Positions 41,126-48,996 of a stretch of DNA of 64,000 nucleotides are shown piece by piece. Source of the DNA: Candidatus Peregrinibacteria bacterium Gr01-1014_25 (GTDB lineage: Bacteria; Patescibacteriota; Gracilibacteria; Peribacterales; Peribacteraceae); assembly GCA_007376205.1 (NCBI GenBank), contig VMFU01000001.1, positions 158,661 to 222,660 of the forward strand, in the 5' to 3' direction. Every line of letters begins with the position of its first letter. Positions within the stretch are counted from its first letter, which is position 1. The notes under the pieces were generated by a model, which ran no database searches, was not told where the DNA came from, and saw only the letters and a list, made by a program, of their open reading frames with translations. Position numbers and translations under genes: made by a program.

Positions 41126-41998
41126 TCACAGGGGAATGTGCACATTCCCCTCTATGGCCGTACTGCGCAGCTCGATGCCGAAAGCGCGGTATCGGGCAAC
41201 GACGTCAGCGTGAGGATGGCCGTAGCGGTTGGTCCTCCCAACAGGGAGGACGGCAAGAGCGGGTCGCACGGCGAGAAGCAGGCCCGTCGAGGACGATGTG
41301 CGGCTGCCGTGGTGCGGGACAACGAGCACGTCGGTCTTCAGCGCCTTCTCCTTAAGGCGAACGAGGAGCTGCTCGCTATCCTCTTCAATGTCGCCGGGAA
41401 GGAGCACGGAACGCCCTCCGCCGAAGACCTTCAAGACGATAGAACCGTTGTTCCCCGGTCGTACCGCGCCATTGCGAGGAGGCCAGAGAATGTCGAGAGT
41501 GATGCCGCCAACATGGATGCTCCGTACGGAACTGCTGCGGAGCAGGGGAATTCGCCTGGCTGCGGCGAGGTCCATGAGCGCCGCGTAGCGCGGCAGGTCA
41601 TGAGAAGCGCCGGTAAGGAGCAGAGCATCCACGCTGTAGCGTTCGAGGATAGAGACAAGCCCCGTCAGATGATCACTGTCCGGATGGCTTAAGACGACGA
41701 GCTCGATCCTGCGATCGAGGAACGGCATGACGCGCGGCAATTGTTCCAGGACCGAGGCGTCCGGGCCGCCGTCGACGAGCACCTGCATGCGCCCCGGTCC
41801 CGTCAGCAATGCAGCCGTGCCCTGACCGACATCAAGCACGTCGAGCGCGAAATTCCGCGGCGATAACCACCATTCGCGGGCACCCATGACCCCGATGGCG
41901 GTACAGACCAGGATTCCTGCAAGTATGCGATGCACATTACCATTCTTCCGGATACAGCGTGCGCTTGGCCGCATCCATACATACACAAAAACGACCAT
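41126..41998 (-). CDS. ComEC/Rec2-type metallo-beta-lactamase protein
   Basis: The 290 aa protein has one N-terminal transmembrane helix (about 24-41), then a metallo-beta-lactamase domain. Motifs are LDVLDVGQGTAALL, SHPDSDHLTG, LLPGDIEEDSE and VVPHHGSRTSS, matching the C-terminal domain of ComEC, the DNA-uptake channel protein. The large channel domain of ComEC is absent here, so this is a stand-alone version or a split ComEC. It may be a nuclease or phosphodiesterase acting outside the membrane; that is inference. Confidence 0.85.
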   Translation of the reverse strand: MVVFVYVWMRPSARCIRKNGNVHRILAGILVCTAIGVMGAREWWLSPRNFALDVLDVGQGTAALLTGPGRMQVLVDGGPDASVLEQLPRVMPFLDRRIELVVLSHPDSDHLTGLVSILERYSVDALLLTGASHDLPRYAALMDLAAARRIPLLRSSSVRSIHVGGITLDILWPPRNGAVRPGNNGSIVLKVFGGGRSVLLPGDIEEDSEQLLVRLKEKALKTDVLVVPHHGSRTSSSTGLLLAVRPALAVLPVGRTNRYGHPHADVVARYRAFGIELRSTAIEGNVHIPL

Positions 41999-42022
41999 TA
42001 GGACTTTTCCGCATTGCTGCGA

Positions 42023-43318
42023 TCACGCGAACGTTCTACTCACAGAGAGAACGCGCCGTCTGCGGCGCATACTCATTGCAGCCGCGAGTGCTCCGCCCGC
42101 GACGAGCATGCTGACGGCGACGCCCCCGCTGGAAGGAAGGGCCGCAGCGGGAATTTTCGTTGCCGGCACCACGGCGGCTACGGGCGCGTGCACGGGAGGC
42201 TTCGGTTCTGGCGCGGGGCGCTCAATCACATTCACGCCCGGCAGCGTTACGATCACGCCGCGGCTGACGGCGTTGTCTGCGCCGACGGCGCTGATGCGCA
42301 GCGCAAATGCGGACGTTGGATCGACGCCCCGGATCCGTGCGCCATTCGTGCTGGCAGGCACGGGCCATTCGCGCGCGAACGTCCGGCCGCCGTCAATGCT
42401 CTGCGAGAGGATGTAGCCGACGGGCTGCGTTCCGGATGGCATCTCCCACGAGATCTCCACGAGGAGCGAGCCGTCCATTTGCGGGAGCGCACGCAACGCC
42501 GCATTGCGGACGTCACCGGCTTCATTGCTCGTACTCGTCGGTCCGGTGAAAAGTGTTTTGCGGGCGGCCGCATCCAAGGGGAGCATCGTATCGCCCGCGG
42601 GATCAATCTTCAGTCCGCGGATTTTGTCGGCGGTGACGGCGTACGCCACGCCATCCCGCAGCGGTTCGGTATCGAGCGTCACGATTTCACGGTCGATGAA
42701 GAGGCGCTGAATCCAGGTAATTTTTCCAAAAGCATCGGTGATAACGAACGCATGTTCCGCGTCCGCCTCATCGAGGACGACCGGATGGGAGAATGTCAGG
42801 CGTACCTGCGTGGCAGACGGCGTTTCCGCCATGAGCATGCGCAGCGTTTCACTGCGTCCATCGCTGCTCGCAGCCGACGCCTCCGCTGCATCAGGTTTTT
42901 CCTGCTCGGGGAGTGCGAGCGTCGGCCCGTCGGCTGACGGTGCGCTCTTCTCGCCGGGGATGTGAGCTTCCTCAATGAAAATACCGCTGGTCGCCCCGTC
43001 GGCATCCTCGGCCAACACAGCGATCCACAGCGGTCCCTGCGTAGCGAATTCCCCCTTAAGGAGATGTTCAGGAGCAGGCCCTTCCGTCACTTCAACATCA
43101 TCGTAGAGCCCCCCGCCTTCCAGGATGGATGTGCGGCTGAAGTACACGTGGTATCGGTGGGCATTCGGTACGGCTTTCCACGACACATGGACGCCGACAT
43201 CGACACGTTGAGCGACGATGCCGCTCACGGGAGCGGGCATAGCAAGCACCGCCGCGGGCACGGCGGCAGCGACAACCACTGCGAGTGCCGCTCGGCGCAG
43301 AGAGAGATGGATGTGCAT
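42023..43318 (-). CDS. Secreted fibronectin-III-like surface protein with LPSSG sorting-type tail
   Basis: The 431 aa protein has a signal peptide (about 1-27, VVVAAAVPAAVLAMPA). An FN3-like domain (about 30-115) comes first. A linker, an Ig-like region with VRLTFSHPV and a second FN3-like domain (about 270-370) follow. The C-terminus has a Pro-rich stretch, LPSSG, a hydrophobic helix and RRRRR, the layout of a sortase sorting signal. It should be exported and possibly covalently anchored. The ATG at 43318 is 8 nt after a consensus TATAAT. Confidence 0.82.
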   Translation of the reverse strand: MHIHLSLRRAALAVVVAAAVPAAVLAMPAPVSGIVAQRVDVGVHVSWKAVPNAHRYHVYFSRTSILEGGGLYDDVEVTEGPAPEHLLKGEFATQGPLWIAVLAEDADGATSGIFIEEAHIPGEKSAPSADGPTLALPEQEKPDAAEASAASSDGRSETLRMLMAETPSATQVRLTFSHPVVLDEADAEHAFVITDAFGKITWIQRLFIDREIVTLDTEPLRDGVAYAVTADKIRGLKIDPAGDTMLPLDAAARKTLFTGPTSTSNEAGDVRNAALRALPQMDGSLLVEISWEMPSGTQPVGYILSQSIDGGRTFAREWPVPASTNGARIRGVDPTSAFALRISAVGADNAVSRGVIVTLPGVNVIERPAPEPKPPVHAPVAAVVPATKIPAAALPSSGGVAVSMLVAGGALAAAMSMRRRRRVLSVSRTFA

Positions 43319-43326
43319 TTCCCACA

Positions 43327-43355
43327 ATTATATACTACTCCGCTTGTTTTTGCAA
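43327..43355 (-). promoter_or_regulatory. Promoter of the LPSSG surface-protein gene
   Basis: On the minus strand, TTGCAA (43355-43350), 17-nt spacer, TATAAT (43332-43327), then 8 nt to the ATG. It overlaps the 3' end of the flippase gene. Confidence 0.7.
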
Positions 43356-44819
43356 TTCAGCAGGAGAGAGCGTTTGAGGAAAGCGAAGGAGACCCGTGGC
43401 GACTGCAAGAAGTGCGACAGACACCGCGCCCGCAGCCATGCCGATGAGCGACCACACGCCACCGGGCGTCACCCAGCGGAGAAAGAGGAGCACGGCGGCG
43501 CTGGCTACGGTGAACAGAGCCCAGCGCGCGAGCGCGGCGCGGGAAATACGCGGCGGGAGAGAGCGCATGCTACAGGTGAAGAGAGCGGCAGCCAGGGATG
43601 CATGAATGGCGACAGAAGTCCACGCTGCGCCAACAAATCCAAAACGGGGGATAAGAAAGACATTCAGGAGGACGGATGCCGCCGCGCCGGCCGAGAGCCA
43701 GCTGACGAGGGGTTTCCAAGCGTGTTGCGCGAGGAGCACGTAGAAGGCGTAGAGCATCACGCCGCCGCAGGCGATGGCGAGGCTCTGGATGGCCAGAGCG
43801 GTGTCCGCGCCCGGGTGTCCGTCGGATGCAAGGTAGGCAGGAGACGTCAGCGCAAGCATGATCGGTCGTGCCCAGATGAGGCCGAAGAGCGCACCGGCAC
43901 TCCCCAGCGCAAGAAGAATGAGGAGCGTCCTCCCCAGGAGCGTGCGCACGTCTTCCTGCCGCGCCAGTCGCGCGGAAAGCGTGGGCAGCACCGAATTGAG
44001 GAGGAACGTGGGCACGAGGAACGCCATCTCGGTGATGCGCAGCGCGAAGCCGTACGCGGCGTTCTGCAGAGCGAAGTCCGGCCGGAGGAGGGCGATCAGC
44101 GTGACATCGAACTGTCGCAGGAGGGCGAGAGAGAGGTACGCTGCGGTGTAGGGAGCGGCGAGCCGGAGGAGGTGGATCGCCATGGTGCGGTCCGCGCGTG
44201 GCCGGACGCCGAGTACCCACCGTGCGAAAATGGCGGATGTGAGAAAAAGGAGGAACGCGCCGATCCCCCCCATAAGGAGGAACAAGTACAGGCTCCCGGT
44301 GTCGCCGCTCGCGCGAATGCCGGAGAGGATGAGCAGGCCGATCAATGCGACGGTCACCGCGCGCTGTGACACTTCCGCGATGAAAACGAAGTGCATGCGG
44401 TACGCGACCTGGAATGCAACGCGCAGCGTGCCTGCTAGCAGCGTGAAGAGCGGGACGAGCGCGGCGATCGTCACGGCGATCGGCAGCGGCGTCGCCTGCC
44501 ACGAGGGGACGAACCACACGAGTAGGAGCGCAAGCAGGAGCGCGCCCGCGATGGTCCCGCACCGCACGATCGTCACCGCTCCGAGCGCGCGGTCACGATC
44601 GGCGGCGCGGCTCACCTCGCGCACGGCTACGGCGTACAGGCCGAAGTCGGCGAGAATGCCGAAGAGCTGGAGCGAGCCGTAGGCGGAGTTGTAGTACCCC
44701 GCGAGTTCCTTGCTCAAACCGATCGTCACCAACTTCACCGCGACCATGCTCAACGCGGCCATGATGACCTGGCTGCCAAGCTGCCATAGGGTCGACGATG
44801 CGATCTGGCGTGAGGACAT
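43335..44819 (-). CDS. Wzx/MOP-family polysaccharide flippase
   Basis: The 494 aa polytopic protein has 12-14 transmembrane helices. The N-terminus (STLWQLGSQVIMAALSMVAVKLVTIGLSKELAGYY) is typical of Wzx-type O-antigen/teichoic acid flippases (polysaccharide biosynthesis family). It should move a lipid-linked glycan across the membrane; MurJ is less likely by sequence. A weak TACCAT hexamer lies 8 nt before the ATG. Confidence 0.85.
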   Translation of the reverse strand: MSSRQIASSTLWQLGSQVIMAALSMVAVKLVTIGLSKELAGYYNSAYGSLQLFGILADFGLYAVAVREVSRAADRDRALGAVTIVRCGTIAGALLLALLLVWFVPSWQATPLPIAVTIAALVPLFTLLAGTLRVAFQVAYRMHFVFIAEVSQRAVTVALIGLLILSGIRASGDTGSLYLFLLMGGIGAFLLFLTSAIFARWVLGVRPRADRTMAIHLLRLAAPYTAAYLSLALLRQFDVTLIALLRPDFALQNAAYGFALRITEMAFLVPTFLLNSVLPTLSARLARQEDVRTLLGRTLLILLALGSAGALFGLIWARPIMLALTSPAYLASDGHPGADTALAIQSLAIACGGVMLYAFYVLLAQHAWKPLVSWLSAGAAASVLLNVFLIPRFGFVGAAWTSVAIHASLAAALFTCSMRSLPPRISRAALARWALFTVASAAVLLFLRWVTPGGVWSLIGMAAGAVSVALLAVATGLLRFPQTLSPAELQKQAE

Positions 44820-44861
44820 GGGCCACCATGGTAGCGGATGGCAGAAAAGCAGCAGTGGCTT

Positions 44862-45611
44862 TTACCGCAACACCCTCCATGCGGAGACAGCGATCGCGAT
44901 GGCTGCGACGGCACGCATCCAGAACTTCTGCGATGCAGGCGATGTCTTACCGATATGACGGAGAAGTTTGCCACCGATGAATCCTCCGATAACCGCCCCA
45001 GCTCCCCACACGATGCTGACAGCCCAATCGATCTCTCCGGCTACCGCGAAGGCGCCGACAGAAACAATGAACGCAAGCAGCTCCAGCAAAAGCATGTGCA
45101 CACGAACGGAGTGAATCTGCTCATCACGCGGGAAATGCACCCGCAGGAACGCCATGGTGATGACCGATCCTCCAGCCCCGATCACGCCGTAGTAGATGCC
45201 TGTAAGGAGGAGGGCGAAGACGAGAGCGTGGCGGTGCATGTGCCGGGAAATCCACGGCGCAGCTTCGGTGATCGCCACGGCAAACAACAGGATGGGAAGC
45301 AGGAATGTCTGGGGGACATCGGCGATACCCACCGTGCCGATGACGGACCCCGCGCACACCGCGACAATGAATTTCAGCATGGACCGCAGCCGCACATCAT
45401 GACGTACGGGAATGAGCGCCACGGCGTCGCGGACCATGTTTCCAATCCGCAGGTTGCCGATGATCCCGCCCAAACTCATCTGCGGGAAAAAAAGCTGGAA
45501 AATCGGGATGGAGACGAACTGCGACGCGCCGATGATCACGGCGAAGACGCCGACGGGAATCGCCGTCAGGAAGAGGAGAAGAACAGAGCCGCCGTCAGAG
45601 AACCACGCCAT
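44862..45611 (-). CDS. TauE/SafE-family membrane permease
   Basis: The 249 aa protein has about eight transmembrane helices. Two related halves are visible (VGVFAVIIGASQFVSIPIFQLFF and GIYYGVIGAGGSVITMAFL), each with the family GxxGGG-like motif. The family exports sulfur-containing organic or inorganic anions; the substrate here is unknown. The ATG at 45611 overlaps the end of pyrC by 17 nt. Confidence 0.85.
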   Translation of the reverse strand: MAWFSDGGSVLLLFLTAIPVGVFAVIIGASQFVSIPIFQLFFPQMSLGGIIGNLRIGNMVRDAVALIPVRHDVRLRSMLKFIVAVCAGSVIGTVGIADVPQTFLLPILLFAVAITEAAPWISRHMHRHALVFALLLTGIYYGVIGAGGSVITMAFLRVHFPRDEQIHSVRVHMLLLELLAFIVSVGAFAVAGEIDWAVSIVWGAGAVIGGFIGGKLLRHIGKTSPASQKFWMRAVAAIAIAVSAWRVLR

Positions 45612-46878
45612 CGCGGAGTTTGGGAACGCCGCCGACAAAGACATCGGTGGCTTTGCCGTAGAGCGTTTTGCCCGCGAAGACCGAATTGCGTCCCTTCGAT
45701 TGGAACGTCCATGGATCGACGATCCACCGGATGTCGGGATCGAAAATGCTGATGTCTGCCGCCGCGCCCGGGCGTAACGTCCCCGCAGGCAATCCCAACG
45801 CGGAGGCGGGGCCGCTGGTCATGCGCTCAATCGCGAGTTTGAGTGGCAGCACTTTCTTGCGGATGAGGTAGGTGTTCACGACGGCGAAGGACGTCTCCAA
45901 CCCCACGGTTCCGACGGGGGCGATCTGGAACGGCAGGAGCTTCTCCGAGACGAGGTGCGGCGCATGATCGGTGGCGATGGCGGTAAGCGTACCGTCGCGC
46001 AAGGCGTCGTGCATCGCGCGGACATCCTCCTCTTCGCGCAGCGGCGGGTGCATCTTTGCGCTTGTATTCCACCCCAGACATTCCTCATGCGTCAGACTTA
46101 CATGCTGCGGCGTCACTTCCGCCGTCACCCGCACGCCGCGCTTCTGCGCGCGCCGAATTTCGTCGACGCCCCGCGCGGTAGTGACGTGGGCGATGTGGAG
46201 ACGTGCTCCCACCTCTTCGGCCAGAGCGATACTCTTCTGGATAGCGAGCACTTCGGTATTCGCGGACTGGCCCTGGAGACCGAGAAGTTGCGAGACCTTC
46301 CCCTCGTGCATCACGCCGCCATGAGAGAGCGAGGCGATCTCCGCGTGCGTGATGAGGGGGATATCGAACGTCTTCGCCCATTCCAGCGAATGAAGCAGGA
46401 GGCAGGCATCGTCAACATCATGGCCATCGTCGGTGACGGCGACGGCGCCGGTGTTCTTCAGTTCCCACATCTCCGCGATCCGCTGTCCGCCCTTCGTGAT
46501 GCGGCCGGCGACGAAGAGGCGGGCGAGGCCGAGCTTCCGCGCTTTCGACAGCTGGAATTCCACAACGGTCTGGTTGTCCGTTTCAGGCGTCGTATTCGGC
46601 ATCGATACGACGCTCGTGATGCCTCCTGCGAGCGCCGCCCGGAGCCCCGTTTCGATCGTTTCCTTGTCCTCCCGGCCCGGTTCGCGAAGATGCACGTGAA
46701 GATCGACCAGCCCCGGCGTCACGAGTTTGCCTTTTGCGTTGACAACCTGTGCGCTCTTCGGCTTCAAATTCTTCCCGACGCGCGCGATGACTCCATTCTC
46801 CACAAGGACATCCGCGATGCCGTCGACCTTCCCCGCGGGATCGACGACGTGGCCGTTGGCGATGAGAAGGGCGGACAT
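45595..46878 (-). CDS. pyrC: Dihydroorotase
   Basis: This 427 aa amidohydrolase catalyses the third step of pyrimidine synthesis. The metal-binding HVH (61-63) lies in VDLHVHLREPG; MPNTTPETDN, HIAHVTT and ATDHAPH are further family motifs (class I enzyme). The ATG shares its A with the pyrB stop (TGATG), so the two are coupled. Confidence 0.95.
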   Translation of the reverse strand: MSALLIANGHVVDPAGKVDGIADVLVENGVIARVGKNLKPKSAQVVNAKGKLVTPGLVDLHVHLREPGREDKETIETGLRAALAGGITSVVSMPNTTPETDNQTVVEFQLSKARKLGLARLFVAGRITKGGQRIAEMWELKNTGAVAVTDDGHDVDDACLLLHSLEWAKTFDIPLITHAEIASLSHGGVMHEGKVSQLLGLQGQSANTEVLAIQKSIALAEEVGARLHIAHVTTARGVDEIRRAQKRGVRVTAEVTPQHVSLTHEECLGWNTSAKMHPPLREEEDVRAMHDALRDGTLTAIATDHAPHLVSEKLLPFQIAPVGTVGLETSFAVVNTYLIRKKVLPLKLAIERMTSGPASALGLPAGTLRPGAAADISIFDPDIRWIVDPWTFQSKGRNSVFAGKTLYGKATDVFVGGVPKLRDGVVL

Positions 46879-47873
46879 CAGATGTGCGTGAAGGATTTCT
46901 TCCTGCCGTCCGTTCGGCGAGCGAGGAGCCAGAGGAGCGCGAGGCGGACGGCAACGCCGTTCTCCACTTGCGTGAGAATCTTCGTCCGGTCGCGCGTCAT
47001 GAGCATGTTGTGCACTTCGATGTCGCGCATCACGGGGCCCGGGTGCATCAGCACGGCATCTTTCTTCGCGAGGGCGAAGCGGCGCTCGTTGACGCCGAAG
47101 GTCTTCGAAAACTCCCGCAGCGTCGGCAGACACTTCCCTCCACCGCGTTCTTCCTGGACGCGCAGCGCCATGACGATATCGGCGCCCGTGAGAGCCTCCT
47201 CGACGTTCAGGAAAATTTTGACGGAGGGAAACGCCTCCGCGAAGCCGTTGCGCACGAACGTCCGCGGAGCGGCGACACGGAGTTTCAACCCGAGTCGGGG
47301 GGCGATGCGGACAAACGAGCCGAAGACACGGGAATGCGAGATGTCGCCGATAACCGTCGCCGTCTTTCCTTTCAGCTGCCGCGCGCCGAAGTGCTCTACA
47401 AGCGTGAACGCATCGAGCAATCCCTGCGACGGGTGCTCGTGCATGCCGTCTCCCGCACTCGCCACGGCGGCCTGAACATGCTTCGCGAGGAATTGCGGGA
47501 TGCCAGAGAATTCCGTCCGGACGACGATGACATTGGCGTGCATGGCGTCGAGCGTCTGGGCGGTGTCATGGAGCGTCTCACCCTTCCCGATCGACGTACC
47601 CTTCGACATGATGTTGATTGTCTCGCTGCCGAGCTGCTTGCCTGCCAATTCAAACGAGGCGCGGGTGCGAGTGGAATCCTCGAAGAACGCGTTGAAGGTC
47701 GTCGTGCCCCTAAGGAAGGCGTACTTTTGGTTGCCAAGTTTCTTGAAGGCGTGTGCGCAATCGAAGATGAGCGCGATGTCGTCGTCGGTCAGATCGTCGA
47801 TCGAGCACACGTCGAAACAACTCAAGTTGCGATCCCCGCGGACCCCAACCATGTGTTTTTCCGGCTCGAGCAT
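46878..47873 (-). CDS. pyrB: Aspartate carbamoyltransferase catalytic chain
   Basis: This 331 aa enzyme makes carbamoyl-aspartate in pyrimidine synthesis. The carbamoyl-phosphate site STRTR is at 67-71 (DSTRTRASFE). HPSQGLLDA and MHPGPVMRDIEV are conserved. No pyrI regulatory chain is nearby. The start ATG at 47873 lies 8 nt after a TACCAT -10-like site (47882-47887) with TTGCGC 18 nt upstream. Confidence 0.95.
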   Translation of the reverse strand: MLEPEKHMVGVRGDRNLSCFDVCSIDDLTDDDIALIFDCAHAFKKLGNQKYAFLRGTTTFNAFFEDSTRTRASFELAGKQLGSETINIMSKGTSIGKGETLHDTAQTLDAMHANVIVVRTEFSGIPQFLAKHVQAAVASAGDGMHEHPSQGLLDAFTLVEHFGARQLKGKTATVIGDISHSRVFGSFVRIAPRLGLKLRVAAPRTFVRNGFAEAFPSVKIFLNVEEALTGADIVMALRVQEERGGGKCLPTLREFSKTFGVNERRFALAKKDAVLMHPGPVMRDIEVHNMLMTRDRTKILTQVENGVAVRLALLWLLARRTDGRKKSFTHI

Positions 47874-47927
47874 CGGCGACGATGGTAGTCGCAAATGGCA
47901 GCCAGGCGCAAGGATGCAGTCCTGTAA

Positions 47928-47955
47928 TGGACAAAAATAAATAAAATGCTATAAT
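47928..47955 (+). promoter_or_regulatory. Promoter of the 75 aa gene
   Basis: TGGACA (47928-47933), 16-nt spacer, TATAAT (47950-47955). The GTG start follows after 6 nt. It is divergent from pyrB. Confidence 0.65.
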
Positions 47956-47961
47956 AGGTAT

Positions 47962-48189
47962 GTGACTACAAGGAGTACCACCCCATCAACGGATGCCGAA
48001 TGGGTCGATTTTCTCGAGAGCCATCTCCTGCATCCGTCGGAGGAGACGATCGGTGGCGATTGCGTTGTCACAGTGCATGACTGGTTGCGCTTCGCGGAGG
48101 GGCGCATGTTGCATCTCACGCACCCAAGCGAGCGCGCACGCCTGGAAACGGCAATGCGTATCGCACGGACACTGCACAACGCCGTTTGA
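47962..48189 (+). CDS. Hypothetical protein, 75 aa
   Basis: This small soluble protein has two helical stretches (DAEWVDFLESHLLHPSEETI and ERARLETAMRIARTLHNAV) and no recognised family. The start is GTG at 47962; the strong promoter 6 nt upstream implies a leaderless GTG-initiated mRNA. Confidence 0.65.
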   Translation: MTTRSTTPSTDAEWVDFLESHLLHPSEETIGGDCVVTVHDWLRFAEGRMLHLTHPSERARLETAMRIARTLHNAV

Positions 48190-48218
48190 TCCAGGCTAGA
48201 AGCCGCGCGTGCCTGCAA

Positions 48219-48246
48219 TTGATTTTTTTGTAAAAAATTATATAGT
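48219..48246 (+). promoter_or_regulatory. Promoter of the methyltransferase-like gene
   Basis: TTGATT (48219-48224), 16-nt A/T-rich spacer, TATAGT (48241-48246). The ATG follows after 9 nt. Confidence 0.6.
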
Positions 48247-48255
48247 GTTACCACT

Positions 48256-48882
48256 ATGCATTTCCCCAAACAGCGAAGCGGCCCGGCAATCGACCTCCAT
48301 CAACTCGATGCGGTACTTGGGAATGAGTACGGCGTTCCCATGCACTGGAAACAACTCATCGCAGCCGAACGGTCCAAGATGCGCAGACTCCTCTACGACA
48401 GCGACGATTTGAGCGTGTACCGCAATCAGGATGTTCTCGATTACGGCGGCGGTTCGAGCTTGCGGTACCAGCCGTGGTTTTCGCGCATCCTCGGTCTCCT
48501 TGGAGCGCGTGCAACGTGCGTGGACAGCGGGCCCCCAACGGCGACCCCGGAACCGTTTGACTATTACCAACTCGATCTGCGCACGCCAAGTGTTCTGCGC
48601 GTGCTCCCCGGCGCGTCCTTCGATTTGATCACCAACAACAGCTTCCTTTCACCCCCCGGGGCAGTGCCAGACAACACAGAGCCCGATCTCATCGCCGGTA
48701 TGTCCGATGCGCAGGTGGACCAACTCCGTGCCGACCTTCTGGCCGAGACGGAGCGTCTGCTGCGCGAAGGCGGGACATACCTCTACGATCAGGAAGTCCT
48801 GTCGAAGCAGGGGGGAGTTCTCGTGTCCGAAGGCAGCCTGCAGGACCGTTTCAGGAGGTGGCTGGCGCAACAAAAACCTTAA
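48256..48882 (+). CDS. Possible class I SAM-dependent methyltransferase, 208 aa
   Basis: A nucleotide-binding-type motif VLDYGGGSS (about 60-68) and a later FDLITNNSFL plus RLLREGGTYLYDQ resemble motifs I, IV and VI of Rossmann methyltransferases. The family match is partial and the substrate unknown. It has its own promoter and is convergent with rnj, separated by the rnj terminator. Confidence 0.6.
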   Translation: MHFPKQRSGPAIDLHQLDAVLGNEYGVPMHWKQLIAAERSKMRRLLYDSDDLSVYRNQDVLDYGGGSSLRYQPWFSRILGLLGARATCVDSGPPTATPEPFDYYQLDLRTPSVLRVLPGASFDLITNNSFLSPPGAVPDNTEPDLIAGMSDAQVDQLRADLLAETERLLREGGTYLYDQEVLSKQGGVLVSEGSLQDRFRRWLAQQKP

Positions 48883-48909
48883 AAGGAAGAACGGCCACAC
48901 TGCTCCGGC

Positions 48910-48970
48910 AAAAAAAAGAACACCCATCCGACATCGCCACGCGCTTTGCATGGGGCTATGCCGGACGGGT
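48910..48970 (-). terminator. Strong intrinsic terminator of the RNase J gene
   Basis: On the minus strand a 17-bp stem with G-U pairs and one mismatch (ACCCGTCCGGCATAGCC against GGCGATGTCGGATGGGT) is followed by TTCTTTTTTTT. Confidence 0.8.
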
Positions 48971-48996
48971 AGAGGGAGGGTTCGAGGAAAACGGGC

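Noticed and set aside
45955-47475. 506 aa plus-strand frame
   Set aside because: Antisense to pyrC and pyrB, which carry all catalytic motifs.
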